In this document: in pieces, positions 11,042 to 21,640 of the stretch
How positions within the stretch are numbered: position 1 is the first letter of the stretch
How the letters are laid out: the number at the start of each line of letters is the position of its first letter
Origin: Symbiodinium natans
Taxonomy: Eukaryota; Sar; Dinophyceae; Suessiales; Symbiodiniaceae
Assembly: GCA_905221605.1 (NCBI GenBank)
Contig: CAJNDS010002188.1
Span: 312,001-376,000 of the forward strand
Direction of reading: 5' to 3'
Length of the DNA stretch: 64,000 nucleotides
The notes under the pieces: model-generated
Seen by the model: the letters and a program-made list of their open reading frames with translations, nothing else
Database searches by the model: none
What the model was told of the DNA's origin: nothing
Position numbers and translations under genes: made by a program

Positions 11042-11545
11042 CGTGCTCCCATCGTTCTTTGACCTAATGCCAATGCTCACTCTCTCTATGCCTGCCTAAA
11101 AAGCACGTAAGCCCTCTTCTTGCGGGCTCAGCGTTATGGCTCATGCCAGGAGTACTTCATTCCTGAGGCTTGCTTCAGACACATACTACTTGCTCTCTCT
11201 CTCTCTCTGGCAACCAGAAGGGGGAGCATGCTGTGAGGCGAGAAATGCCACAGCCACACCGAAGTTCCACACTACGGGGCATCACTACAGTCCTTGATGA
11301 GTTTGGGGAAGCATCAGAAGCAAACCAGGCTTTGAAGAAGCCGAAACGGCGACTACCAAGACCTACAGAGTCGATATGACCCCAACCAAGCAATCAGATG
11401 TCTGCTGTAAAGAGAGGCCTCTCACGGTAGGAAAGCAAGCATGCAGGTACCCACCCTTAACTTGTTGTGCAACTGGGCATCAACCCTGATACCCGAAACC
11501 GAGTCGGTCCCGAGTGCTTCCCACGCAACTCCTACTGGCACACAG

Positions 11546-11602
11546 TTTAGGGTTTAGGGTTCAGGGTTTAGGGTTTAGGGTTTAGGGTTTAGGGTTTAGG
11601 GT
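11546..11602 (+). repeat. (TTTAGGG)8 block
   Basis: Eight TTTAGGG units, one of them TTCAGGG. Confidence 0.95.
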
Positions 11603-11937
11603 GCTACGGCTCCTTTGTGGCTGCCGAGAGAGCTTTGATGGGCCCTCATTCCAGGAAAGCAATGAACTCCTCTCTCTGAGTTAGAAGAATCAACAGCAGA
11701 CGAACCGAAGACTCCCAAACCGAACTCATTTGGTGAGTTCTCTAAATTTTAGTCCCCTTTTTGGGCGCACTAATTGTTAGGGGCCGCCTTGCAATGGCAA
11801 CCCGAAAGGGATGATACTTTCGAACAAGTGACCATGTCACCATGTCTGCCGGGCAAGGGGAGGAGCACTGAAAGCTGGCCCGGAACTCAACAGGAGTCTA
11901 CGAACTGGGGAACATTCTCTCGTACTTGCACGAGCAC

Positions 11938-12209
11938 CAAACCCCTAATCCCCTGTAAACCCTTTCAACCCTATAAACACCAAGCCTTATAAGCTCCAAA
12001 AACCCTATCCACCCTCTAAACCCTACAGCCCCCTATCGTAAGCCCTACATGCAAGCGCAACAAACCCAGCAAACCCAGCAAACCCAATAAACCCAATAAA
12101 CCCTATAAGCCCCATAAGCCCTAAAACCCCACTATAAGCCCCTACAAAAACAACCTTAAACCCTAAACCCTAAACCTTAAACCCTAAACCCTAAACCCTA
12201 AACCCTAAA
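11938..12209 (-). repeat. degenerate CCCTAAA block
   Basis: Diverged units (CCCTATAAA, AACCCAGCA, AACCCAATA) grade into clean CCCTAAA units at 12159-12209. Decay runs from clean on the right to diverged on the left. Confidence 0.85.
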
Positions 12210-12537
12210 CGGGGCACTTCTTTTCTCCTGGGTCTAATTCGGGGGGGTGGTGGGACCGTGCACGTGCTTAGGAGTGCGGAAGTGCCTCGTTTCTCTCATG
12301 TATATCTTCCTCGAGGATTGTATATACTTCTTTTGGCTTCTATTGGGAATATACGTCTCCCTCAATGAAGATTTTGCAGTGAATTGTATTTTTGGGAGCC
12401 TAAGGCCCGTAATTGCAAACCTTCCTCCAGAAGCGCTCCCCACGGCTTGCCAGCAGCCACCGCAGCCAAGGCTGCCTCAGAGGCCGCCGCGGCGTGACTT
12501 GGTGACCTGAGGGTTTTTTGGCACCGCACAGCGGGGA

Positions 12538-12690
12538 GGGTTTAGGGTTTAGAGTCTAGGGTTTAGGGTTTAGGGGGTTTAGGTTCGGGTTTAGGGTTTA
12601 CGGGGTTTTGGGGGGAGGGGCTTAGGGTTTAGGGGTTCTCGTGGGCGGTTTAGGGTTTGTTTTTTTTTTAAGGGTTTAGGGTGTGTAGTT
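12538..12690 (+). repeat. degenerate TTTAGGG block
   Basis: TTTAGGG units mixed with TTTACGG, TCTAGGG and G-rich interruptions. Confidence 0.85.
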
Positions 12691-13721
12691 CTCACTCCAA
12701 CAACCCCGACCCGGCTCTTAGCTGTCTTAGCTGCTGTCAGCTATTTGGGCTGCACCATAAACTTTGAACTACTTCCTCTTCCCTTGTGCGCTAGAACACT
12801 CTTACTCGAACTGTCGGGATGCAGGAGGAAGATCCCGAACAATGGCCGAGGCCTCTAGATCCGCCTGCTTGCCATGTTAGAGGAACGTCACAAGCCCTAA
12901 TTAAACCCTTCCAAAATCCATCTTTCCAACAGCCGATCGAAGTTATAGGATATGCATTTTCAGTTGCTGCTTGAACGTGTTGGTTGGTGCTGATTGGGTG
13001 TCTCTGTTCCTGTTGAAAACGCGCTCCGCCCCAAATGGCAAATTTCATGCTGCAAGGGACAGCGGCAGCACTTCTGCACAAACACGGCGAACTGCCTGGG
13101 ATGTCGGACGGTCAATCTACCTGCTGCTTGCAGCCCTTGACGTAGTGCGTGCACCGGCCAACTCAGACCACCGACTCTCCCCCCAAAAACTCCGGCTTCA
13201 CATTGTGAATGCGAGGGCACGGCTGCATGATAGTGCCGGGCGTCCAGCCACATCTCCAACGCCTCTTCATGCCGCGAAGCCTCCTGCACTCGGCAACGGA
13301 GGATCATCAAGCCTTCTGTCGCCCTGTTGTTTAATCAAAACTTGTTATGTTCTTCATATTCACACTATTAATACTAGTATCTTTAGCATTGCTCTTGCAC
13401 ATCCCTGTGCCGCCTACGGAAGTCACCGACGCCAAGCACTCTCCTGCAACCCGAAGGCCAGCTCCCAGGCAGGTGCGGCCCAGCAGGAGCCGAGGAGTAG
13501 GTTCCGCAAAGCCTGGACCGCTGGACCAGTGTCCCCCCCAAATGAGGTTTGGCTTGCTTTTTGACATATGGTTGCGAAATACGGAACATACAAAGGATCA
13601 AAATCAAGGCTATAACGATGATGTTTCATATGGATACTCAACATGGCAGATGGTTGAACAATACTGCCTCCTATGTCGATATCTTTACTTGGCATACTTT
13701 ACCCTAAAAAGCTACACACCC

Positions 13722-14066
13722 TAAGCCCTTCTGAGCCCTAAACCCGGAACCCTAAACCCTAAACCCTAAACCCTAAACCCTAACCCTTCTGAACCTGGAA
13801 GCAAACCCTAACCCTAAACCCTAAACCCTAAACGCCCATTACACCCTAAACCATATACACCCACCCTTTGTTCTGAAGAAACTCCGAGGGCTGCGGCCTC
13901 CAGGCTCTGGGAGTCGCTTCCCAGGGCTTCCAGGTAGACTGGGGCACCAGGCGTCTTTTTGCTTCCGGGTCTAGGGTTTAGGGTTTCGGGTTTAGGGCTA
14001 AAGGTTTAGGGTTGCGGGTTTAGGGTTTTTTTTTGGAGTTTAGGGTTTAGGGCCTTGGGTTTTAGG
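13722..14066. repeat. telomere-like pair, gap about 119 bp
   Basis: CCCTAAA units at 13722-13852 and TTTAGGG units from about 13972. The gap carries an open minus-strand frame ending at a GTGGGTG donor-like site. Confidence 0.85.
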
Positions 14067-15021
14067 CGCTTTTACAGTGCCGATGTTGAAAAAACACGAG
14101 TTTGGGGCTAGAGGAACCTGGATATCCCAAAGCACATGTTGGCACCAACTTTTTAAACGTTGAACCCCTCAACCAGCGCAGCCCTAAACGCTACCAGCTC
14201 CCGCCACACGAAGTTGGGCTCGTGGACCTAAGCTTGCAGCACTGCCCACTCAGCTTCACCAATCAAGGACTTCCCGGAGACGTTCCCGAAGCACACGCTC
14301 TTAGGGCGTTTTTTTTCGTGAGCCGCCAGGTCAGTCAGGGGCTTTGCTACGGCCCTTGAAAGGCTGCGCTGGGCTTCTTTGCCAGGGACTTCCCAGACTT
14401 CCAGTCGCTGTTTAGGGGTAAAGTTGATAGGCTTCGGAGGCTTAAGCATGCTGAAGAGCTTCAAGCTCAGGTTTGATGTCGAGGAAGGCCCGTGGTACTT
14501 AATATAAACATGAGGGTGGGTGGCTCAAAGGTCTCAGCTTCAAACCGCACCCCTGTGTTGCGTCTGCTTGCAGCATTCATAAGGCCTTATAAGGTTTCGG
14601 TGCTTAAACTGGGGCTCAAGATGTCTCAAGTGGTTCAACTCAAGTTCAGGTTCAATGATGCGACTGATGCAACAACTTCACAGCCATGTTCTGGGTGTTC
14701 CTGTGCATGCAGACGGCAAAGAAACATTCAACAGGTTCGTGTGCTTGGCCGGACATTCACTTGTGAAGCGGAAGCGTGACGTAGCAGAAAGCACGCTGGT
14801 TGCAACAAGGGTATATGACACATGATTATCCTCAGTCTTGGCTGATTCGAGTGCATGCCGACCCAAGCCTGCGCTCAGCAAATGGAAAAGCTGGCACAAA
14901 AATGAACATGTACGGTGAAATACGTGAAAGCAGCTCTGCTCTACCTCTCTGTATCAAGACCCAGGGCAGTCTCTGCGCTTGACATGGGCCAGGACGTGCC
15001 CCAGCGTTGCTCAGGCGCTTC

Positions 15022-16011
15022 TCAGTCGTCGTCATCGTCATCGTCCTCGTCATGGTCCCTCTTGTCCTTTGCACCGTTCTCCCTGTCCCGCCGATGCCGG
15101 CGGCCGCCCCTGTCCTCTCCTCCAAGTCGCTCAGCCCAGTCGCAGTCCATTCGCTCATCATCCTCTTCGTCTTCCTCCTCATCTTCCTCGCCCTCCTCGC
15201 CGTCCTCGTCCTCCTCGTCCTCCTCGTCCTCCTGGGACTGCAGACGACGGTCGCCGCGCCCGCCGCGAGGACGCTCCCGGCCATCTCGGCCACCTCCCCG
15301 CAGGTTCTTGCCGCGCCTGTCTCGGATGTGCTGCAAGACCATGCAGAACTGTGGCTCCGCCACTGCATCGATGGGATCCACACCAAAGGACACCGCTGCG
15401 GCCTGCAGCTTGCTTGTGACGGTCTCTGCTGGAACCAGCTGCAGCACCTCGAGGACAGCCTTCGCCTCTTCCACGCTGTCTCGTCGCACCGTGTAAAGGA
15501 CGTGAATGTGCTGCGCCTCCGGCGCTCCCTGCAGGCGCCGCCCCAGATCGTCGAGGTCCTTGGCCAGGCCCTCCTCTTGCAGCAGCTCCTTGATGATGAC
15601 GTCGGTGGCGCTCACTTCGCTGTGCAAGCTTGCGATGCCAGAGGAAAGGGCGCTCTTAACTTGAGGATGTGCAAGAAAGCGGGTGGCATTCGCGACCGAG
15701 AGCGTGAAGAAACCGCCCATCTCCGGCGCGTACTCCTTTTCATGCGGTGCGCCAAGCTCTTCTCGGTCTTCGTTCCCATGGCGGAAGATGAAGAAGCCGA
15801 CGAGAATCCCAATGCCCATAGTTGTGAGGAAACTCAACACGATGCTGGTGGTCCAGCAGCAGCGTCGCTTGCAAGTTCCTTGCAACTTGCGCTGCTGTCC
15901 CATGGCAACGCCAGTGACGTCGGTTGCGACCTGGTCTCCTGCGACTGTACCGATCACCACGTTGGGGTTGGCCTCACCTTTCATCGGCTCCGGGAACGCG
16001 ACCTGGGCCAT
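15022..16011 (-). CDS. single-pass membrane protein with poly-Asp/Glu tail
   Basis: The frame encodes 329 residues from the ATG at 16011. That start (M-A-Q-V-A-F-P-E-P) is preferred over the in-frame one at 16083 because the extra residues look like untranslated leader. After a short N-terminal region with R-K-L and C-K-R-R-C-C there is one clear membrane segment (about residues 55-78: S-I-V-L-S-F-L-T-T-M-G-I-G-I-L-V-G-F-F-I). The middle (about 100-230) is a folded region containing H-I-H-V-L-Y-T-V-R-R-D and a helix-rich stretch. The last 90 residues are extremely acidic, with D/E runs separated by basic R-G-G-R patches, ending in seven aspartates. The acidic tail is built from GAG/GAC triplets and may be variable in length. 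A type II topology and a calcium- or protein-binding role for the tail are inferences. Confidence 0.65.
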   Translation of the reverse strand: MAQVAFPEPMKGEANPNVVIGTVAGDQVATDVTGVAMGQQRKLQGTCKRRCCWTTSIVLSFLTTMGIGILVGFFIFRHGNEDREELGAPHEKEYAPEMGGFFTLSVANATRFLAHPQVKSALSSGIASLHSEVSATDVIIKELLQEEGLAKDLDDLGRRLQGAPEAQHIHVLYTVRRDSVEEAKAVLEVLQLVPAETVTSKLQAAAVSFGVDPIDAVAEPQFCMVLQHIRDRRGKNLRGGGRDGRERPRGGRGDRRLQSQEDEEDEEDEDGEEGEEDEEEDEEDDERMDCDWAERLGGEDRGGRRHRRDRENGAKDKRDHDEDDDDDDD

Positions 16012-16083
16012 GAGCGCTGAATGCGAAAACCCCCGGAGTCTGTGGGATCTCTGGTGACTTGAGCAGTGCCACTCTTGAGCCAC

Positions 16084-17879
16084 CGCAGCCAGTTCTGGTT
16101 CGTGGCTCGCCCTAGCCGGACGGAATCAGGTGCTTGGAAGGGTTTCGATGCACGATTCTCAACCAGACCCCCCCTCTCTGAGCAGCCAGGGAGCCCTTAG
16201 CCTCATCCTGAAAGTCCTCTGCCTTGGTTTCGACTGAGCTTGCGGATCACCTCACGGAAAGTAGCCGAATCGATCTGGGAAAGCCCAAGCTTCAAGCTAT
16301 CCCTTTTGCTTTTGCTGCCAAGTATCGGCCCCGGTCTGTAGAAACTGGACGAGAGCGCTCTCCGTGCATTGCGCTGCATCCGCCACGATCTCGCGCAGCT
16401 CCTGATGGCTGGCATCATGAGTCATCAATTTGTTACGGGGCCTTTTGACCTGGTAGCTGATCACATCAAATGAGTTTAGCAAAAGGGTTCAGAGCAATTA
16501 CTACAGACATCCTGGAAAGCTGGATGTGAAAGCACAGAACCCGTAACCCAAGGCTACACCTTGAGCCGCCTCCTCCGAGCAGGTACCCTCACGGCGCCGC
16601 CGATCGAAGCGCCGCCAGAGCGAGCGCATCCTCTTCTCGACCTGAGGTTGGGCGAAGTTGGTTTTTGGGGAGAGGCTGGTCAGGTCAACATACGAGGCTT
16701 CGGGCTGAAGTGCTGAGGCTTCATTGGACATGACTTTGAGCCGGATTTGCAGGGCTTGTGCACGTTCCGATGAGCAGTACGCTGGGATCAATGCAACCGT
16801 TGCATTGTAGAATAGTAAGGTTCGAAGAAGATGCCGAGGACGCCTACATGTAGTATTCTGCACCCTTCCCAGATTATTCCATCGGCATACGCAGCCTCTC
16901 TATACATGTTTATGCGGCTTGTGCGTACTTGCATATATTTGAGATCCCACGTGCTCTGTTTTTCTGGGATGCCTTCGGAGGTTTTCCGACAACAAGATGC
17001 TACTGTAGTTTGACGTCTGCAGGATTCTGCAAGAAGGCTTCGGGGTAATACGGAACAGGCCTTGGCCCAAATATCTCCGATCGCTTTAAAGCCCTTGGCA
17101 GGGCGTTGCCTGCTCCACTTTGTGGGGGGATTGCTGACACACTGAAAGAATTCATCTCACACAGAGTCTTATGTTCCCCCTTGTGGCTGGTTTGCCAACT
17201 TAAGCTGCGAGAATGCTGAAATGCTGCAAAAGGCATGGCATCACCCTTAGCACGAAGCCTCCGGCTCGGCTGCCCAGATCTTGGCCTCCAGACGACACCG
17301 GCCGCAACCACACCTGCATGTTTAGGGTTTAGGGATTAGGGTATAGGGGTTTCGTACACTTCTCGATTTGTGGGTGTCATCCGAAAGCAGAGGGTTTAGG
17401 GTTTAGGGTTTACTGACATCTGTAGCCGCGGATGCCGACTTTGAGTTTCTGTCTGTCTCTGTGTGAGACTGGTGAAGGTGCCACAGCCGGCCCGACCTAC
17501 CCCCAGCGCCCGAACCCACTCATGTCAGCTTCGGGAGGGGCGATGGCCCGCGCCCCCCATCTAGCGCACGTGTCCCTCTTGCGGGGAAGTGCGGCCCAAG
17601 TGGCTCGAAGCCCCACGTGGACTCGAGCTCTGCTTGCCGCACGAAGTAGGGAGCGCGAGCCTCCACCATCGGAACTATCATGTTGAGGTTGTACATCAAG
17701 GGCCCCCCCGGGTAGAAGCAAAACCCCTTTAAAAGCAGAACTCCCAAAAAGGGATCCCCTAAGCTAGCAGGTCGTAGCGCCTTGCGCTGCAGAGATTCCT
17801 GCCGTATGGCCGACTTCATGTCCAACAATGCGTGCAGGAACGTCTAAGGGCCACTGCACCGCTACACACTTCGCGCGCA
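16084..17879. other. no firm gene
   Basis: Nothing here has family support. TTTAGGG units lie at 17321-17350 and 17393-17412. A minus-strand frame at about 17740-17825 (L-L-D-M-K-S-A-I-R-Q-E-S-L-Q-R-K-A-L) could be a downstream exon of the SET-like gene. Confidence 0.45.
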
Positions 17880-18034
17880 TCTGACAGGGCCACCTTTACA
17901 GAAACAACTTTAGTCACTTCGCCCGCCTCAATGTAGGCACATGTTAGCTCATCTTCGGGAAGCAGAGGCCGTGCTGCTCGCACTACCAGGCATGATGGGA
18001 ACGGTAACCTCGCGGAGCGGCTTCGAACTTGTTG
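17880..18034 (-). CDS. SET-domain-like exon (lysine methyltransferase fragment)
   Basis: The minus-strand frame reads P-S-C-L-V-V-R-A-A-R-P-L-L-P-E-D-E-L-T-C then A-Y-I. This matches the end of a SET domain, where the chain reads 'A-x-R-x-I-x-x-G-E-E-L-T-x-x-Y'. SET proteins methylate protein lysines, often histones, using S-adenosylmethionine. An acceptor (CGCGAG near 18012) and a donor near GTAAAG suggest a short internal exon. The Asn-His-Ser-Cys part of the fold would be in an upstream exon that I could not find; the region upstream is a TTTAGGG block. The call rests on one motif. Confidence 0.45.
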
Positions 18035-18059
18035 GGGTTCAGGGCTCTTTTTTGCCACA

Positions 18060-18141
18060 GGGTTTAGGGTTTAGGGTTTATAGGGTTTAGGGTTTAGGGT
18101 TTAGGGTTTAGGGTTTAGGGTTTAGGGTTTAGGGTTTAGGG
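18060..18141 (+). repeat. TTTAGGG block
   Basis: Eleven or so units with one TTTATAGGG variant. On the minus-strand gene strand it lies just upstream of the SET-like exon and reads CCCTAAA. Confidence 0.95.
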
Positions 18142-19498
18142 CTCCCAGGGCCTGTTGACGTTCGGTCGGCAGGAGTGGTTGAGAAGACTCCCATTCAAGT
18201 AGACGGCCAGGCCATGCCGTGGCTGCGCTTCGATCGTTTTCAACGCGGACGGCTTGACCACAAGCCTCACCACCGCCATACCTTCGGCTATACCGAGATC
18301 TTAAAGCTTTCAGACTTTCAGGATTGCACTATATAAAGTCTACAGAGTCGCGCTAAGAAGGGCAGTGAACCCACAAAGTCTCAAAGCTCGGAAGCTTCAA
18401 AAGCAAGGGGCCGTTGAAGGCGGCAGCGCCGCGGAGCCTCGCAATCCCTGGAAAAAGCGCCACGCTCTCGGCGCTTTCAGCGCGCCACTCGCGGAGACTG
18501 GTCGCCTGGAACTTCTCCTCCTTACCGGTAGTGGCAGGGGAGGGTGGAAGTACTAACTAGACATATGGGGGTTTACGAACATAGGGGTGCCCTAATAATA
18601 TGCACCAACATAGTATGATCCGTGTTCTAGGAACCCCCCCAAAATAGGGTACCCCTAAGGTCGGAAGATGTCGGAAAACCCCCATGGGGATTCTACCATG
18701 GAGATTATGTACCCTGCAGAAGTTTCCAGGGACCCGAGTCTCCGAAAGGGCTGCGCTGCGCCATCGCAGCGACAGCAGCTTGGCACGGGCGAGGGCGCCC
18801 AGCTCCCTCCAGTGCTCTTGGGCTGCAGCTGCAAACTTCTCCGCATTTGCCTGAGGGTTTAGGGTTTTAGTCACCAAGGTTCGTTTGTCTGTGTAGGCAC
18901 TATGACGAAACTAGGGACGCGGTCGCTTGGGCTCAGAGAGGCAAAACGAGCAGAAATAAGACCCGCCCCTTCCCCTCTAAACCCATCAACCACACCACGG
19001 TGTCATCAGACTATCGCATTGGACCGGCAGTCTGTCAGGTAGAATTGCAGGCTAACCCCCAGAAGCAAAACCCATCTCCCCAATCATTCCTGACAAACAA
19101 GCCCCTTAAGAAGCCTCATCACAAGGCTATGAAAGTGTGCAGCGCATGGTAGAACTTCCCCCCCACTTCTCACTGTGGCTCCTCAGCCTCCCTCCCATTT
19201 CTCAACACTCGTACATCGCACCTGTGCGCTTTGACTCACGCTCCATTGTCCCACAACACCATACCCCATCGTATCCCATGTGGCCCGGAACAGTGCTATG
19301 AAGCAGGGATCCAACTTCAGTAACCATGCTGATCCAGGACTCCGCAGGCACATGCACGAAACTGCAGTTGTTCATCTCGTCTTGAGTTCGGGTGCCAGCA
19401 CTTTCGGTTTGCGGTTTACGGGTTTAGGCTTCGCTTACACATCTTGCACAATCTTTGTAGAAACGGTGCGGTAGAGTAAGTCGAAACAAGTTGGGAGA
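18142..19498. other. no gene recognised
   Basis: No family-supported coding region was seen. A minor TTTAGGG unit lies at 18853. Around 18550-18660 there is a C/G-rich hairpin-prone segment with repeated GGGGTACC-type words. Confidence 0.4.
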
Positions 19499-20094
19499 TC
19501 ACAGGACTCGAGCAGATGCAGACGCCCGGTAGGTTTTCGAAATCTCGGGAGGTTCTGAGGGATGACATGCGAACAATTCTACACGAAGCCAAGTGCGATA
19601 GCAGACAAAGTGGCAAACAGCAAAAAGACAAACCCGGCAACCCAGAAGGTGTATGGGGCAAAAGAATGCATCAACCAGGATGCCCGCAGAAAGCAATGCA
19701 CCAAAAAAGGAGCGCAGCAACAAAAACTAAAACCTCCCAACAACTACGGCAGAGTTGTGCTGAACGATGGAGCGCAGCTGGGACAGGATTAAGTGCAACG
19801 AAAGGACACAGGGCTCTGCCAGAACAGCTCGCTCAGCCAGGACCTCAGATGTCAACTCCCACCACGAAATTCCCACATCGGACGCTTGCGATGCTGGAGC
19901 CACCCCAGTCGAACTTTTAGTAGCAGGGGCACGACAGCTCCCAACGCTGCAGTCGCGCCCCTGAGGCCGCGCCCACGGGCGGCTGCCTGGAAGATCTCAA
20001 GGTCCTGGACAAGCTTCAGCGAAGTGAACTCGCGAAAGGCCCGTGGGGTGCCAGGGAGCCCAAACGCATCGGTAATTGTCATCTCACTGATCAT
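19499..20094 (-). pseudogene. broken membrane-protein gene
   Basis: Three consecutive minus-strand pieces read as one protein but are not in one frame. Piece 1 (from ATG at 20094) runs M-T-I-T-D-A-F-G-L-P-G-T-P-R to K-R-P-M-W-E-F and is stopped near 19850. Piece 2 is shifted by one base (E-L-T-S-E-V-L-A-E-R-A-V-L to S-A-V-V-G-R-F) and ends at TAG near 19732. Piece 3 continues in the same frame past that stop (L-R-S-F-F-G-A-L-L-S-A-G-I-L-V-D-A-F-F) with strongly hydrophobic, cysteine-rich segments. The gaps are too short for introns, so this is a decayed copy or an assembly error. No family is named; dinoflagellate genomes carry many such multi-pass proteins. Confidence 0.55.
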
Positions 20095-20104
20095 CGAAAA
20101 GTGA

Positions 20105-21153
20105 TTTCCAGTTTCGGTGACTCAAAATCTCCAAGTTACTGGTACTGCAACCACGCACAAGGGTCCTCACCAACCTCATCACATACTTCTCCAGCATCTA
20201 CCAAGCGAAGGCCGAACTGGTCGGCCGCCATGTGCACAAGTGGGGGCCACAAGGCCGGATCATTCGCACTCTGAACCTACAGGTATGCTGGCTGAAGTAG
20301 GGTTTCGACGACCCACCCTACCTGGCTCAATGGCTTACGGAGCCTTTGACAGTGTTATGCCGCTGGCCTTTGATGCATACTTGGGTCTCGCATGAATCGT
20401 GACATGCTTTGACTTCATGCAGCAGGGCCTCACTTTGAAGGCGCTTATTGCAGACGACCGACGACAAGACTCGTCAGGTTATGTCAGGTTGCGATATAGC
20501 AAGATGAGGCATCGCGAGAAGCAACCCTGGGCCCTGGCGGAAGGGTATTCTGAGAGTCCTGGCGACAGGAGCTTGGCTGCGCAAGAACTGAACAACGACA
20601 TCACCCCTCTAGGTATCCTACCAACTTTCTGCACATGTGCATCATGTGCAGCACAAACCAAGATTCCCCTAAACCCTAAACCCTAAAGCCCTAAACCCTC
20701 ATTGACAAGATATAGCCCTGTCGGCACCTCTGCTCGCAGTTCGGCCAGCTCCAAACGCTGGAGCAGCCTCTGGCGAACCTTTTGGAAAGCAAAACCTACA
20801 GAAGCAGCAAACAGGGTTTAGGGTTTGGGGTTGGGGTTTAGAGTTTAGGGTTTAGGGTTTAGGGTTTAGGGTTTAGGGTTTAGGGCTTAGGGAAAGTAAC
20901 TGCACCGTTCTTGGCAACGACCTGCTGAGGGCTAAGGAGCCAGCAGCCGCGAGCCCGGCGGGATCAGGGCCTTCGGCAACTTCCCGGCTCCTTGCAGCCT
21001 CCCAAGGGGGCATCTGATGGGTTTAGGGTTTAGGGTTTAGGGTTTAGGGTTTAGGGTTTAGGGTTTAGGGTTTAGGGTTTAGGGTTTAGGGTTTAGGGTT
21101 TAGGGTTTAGGGTTTAGGGTTTAGGGTTTGGGGCCGGGTTTGGCGTTTAGGGT
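20105..21153. other. no firm gene; telomere-like blocks
   Basis: Blocks: CCCTAAA 20668-20699, TTTAGGG 20816-20890, and a perfect (TTTAGGG)15 at 21022-21126. The 117-bp gap at 20699-20815 holds a minus-strand exon-like frame (V-R-Q-R-L-L-Q-R-L-E-L-A-E-L-R-A-E) bounded by CCAAAAG and a GTGCCG donor. Confidence 0.5.
20668..20890. repeat. telomere-like pair, gap about 117 bp
   Basis: CCCTAAA units (20668-20699) then TTTAGGG units (20816-20890), enclosing the exon-like segment described for this region. Confidence 0.9.
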
Positions 21154-21164
21154 TTAGGGACCAC
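21022..21164 (+). repeat. (TTTAGGG)15 perfect array plus variants
   Basis: Fifteen perfect units (21022-21126), the longest clean run in the window, then TTTGGGG and TTTAGGG variants to 21164. Confidence 0.97.
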
Positions 21165-21479
21165 GGATCCGAAACACATAGCCCTCAGGTCGAGGGGATA
21201 TGGAGGGAAAAATGGTCCTTCCCCACATTGTGCACACAGCGGAGATGCTTTTCCCCAGTGGACATTCTTGTCGGGGGCCTCGTTTGCCTTCAGCTCCAGT
21301 TGGACCAATGCCACCTTGGATGGAACTCGCAGGTTTGAAGCTGCAGCGAATCCCCCAGATCCCCCGAGCTCGAAAGCCTAAGCCCAAGAAGAGGGGCCTG
21401 CTCAGACAACCTTGGAGTTTTCGAAGTAGGTGCGGAGTTTCAGGGTTGGGATGCGGCCTTGTCTGTGGGTTCATTTCAA

Positions 21480-21640
21480 GGGCTTTTTTACTCAACTGGA
21501 TTGAAGCGGTCACCAAGCCCTCCGCATCGTCGCGTAGCCCCTCGACATCCCACTCCTGGGCACTTTGGGCGATTTTTCTTTTCAACACCCAAACAAGGCT
21601 CTCAAAAGGCCTCAAGTATTCCGGAGATTTTGGGAGTTGG
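21480..21640 (-). CDS. candidate exon, unrecognised
   Basis: A minus-strand frame reads P-F-E-S-L-V-W-V-L-K-R-K-I-A-Q-S-A-Q-E-W and then D-V-E-G-L-R-D-D-A-E-G-L-V-T-A-S-I. The balanced charge and helix periodicity look like coding sequence, but no family or splice proof is available. Confidence 0.35.

Larger units (their letters stand above)
11081..15021. other. no firm gene; telomere-like blocks
   Basis: No family-supported gene. Telomere-like blocks occupy 11546-11602, 11938-12209, 12538-12690, 13722-13852 and 13972-14066. Exon-like minus-strand frames lie in the gaps at about 12419-12515 (alanine-rich, with a GTTTGC donor) and 13870-13965. Open frames at 13000-13560 exist on both strands with no recognisable product. 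Confidence 0.5.

Noticed and set aside
12971-13564. 197-codon plus-strand frame as a gene
   Set aside because: Open frames on both strands here, mixed composition and no recognisable domain.
14915-15496. Serine-rich plus-strand proteins
   Set aside because: They are antisense shadows of the Asp/Glu-rich tail of the minus-strand membrane protein (GAC/GAG read as GTC/CTC/TCC).
21022-21126. True chromosome end
   Set aside because: Sequence with genes and repeats continues on both sides, and blocks of both orientations occur throughout.
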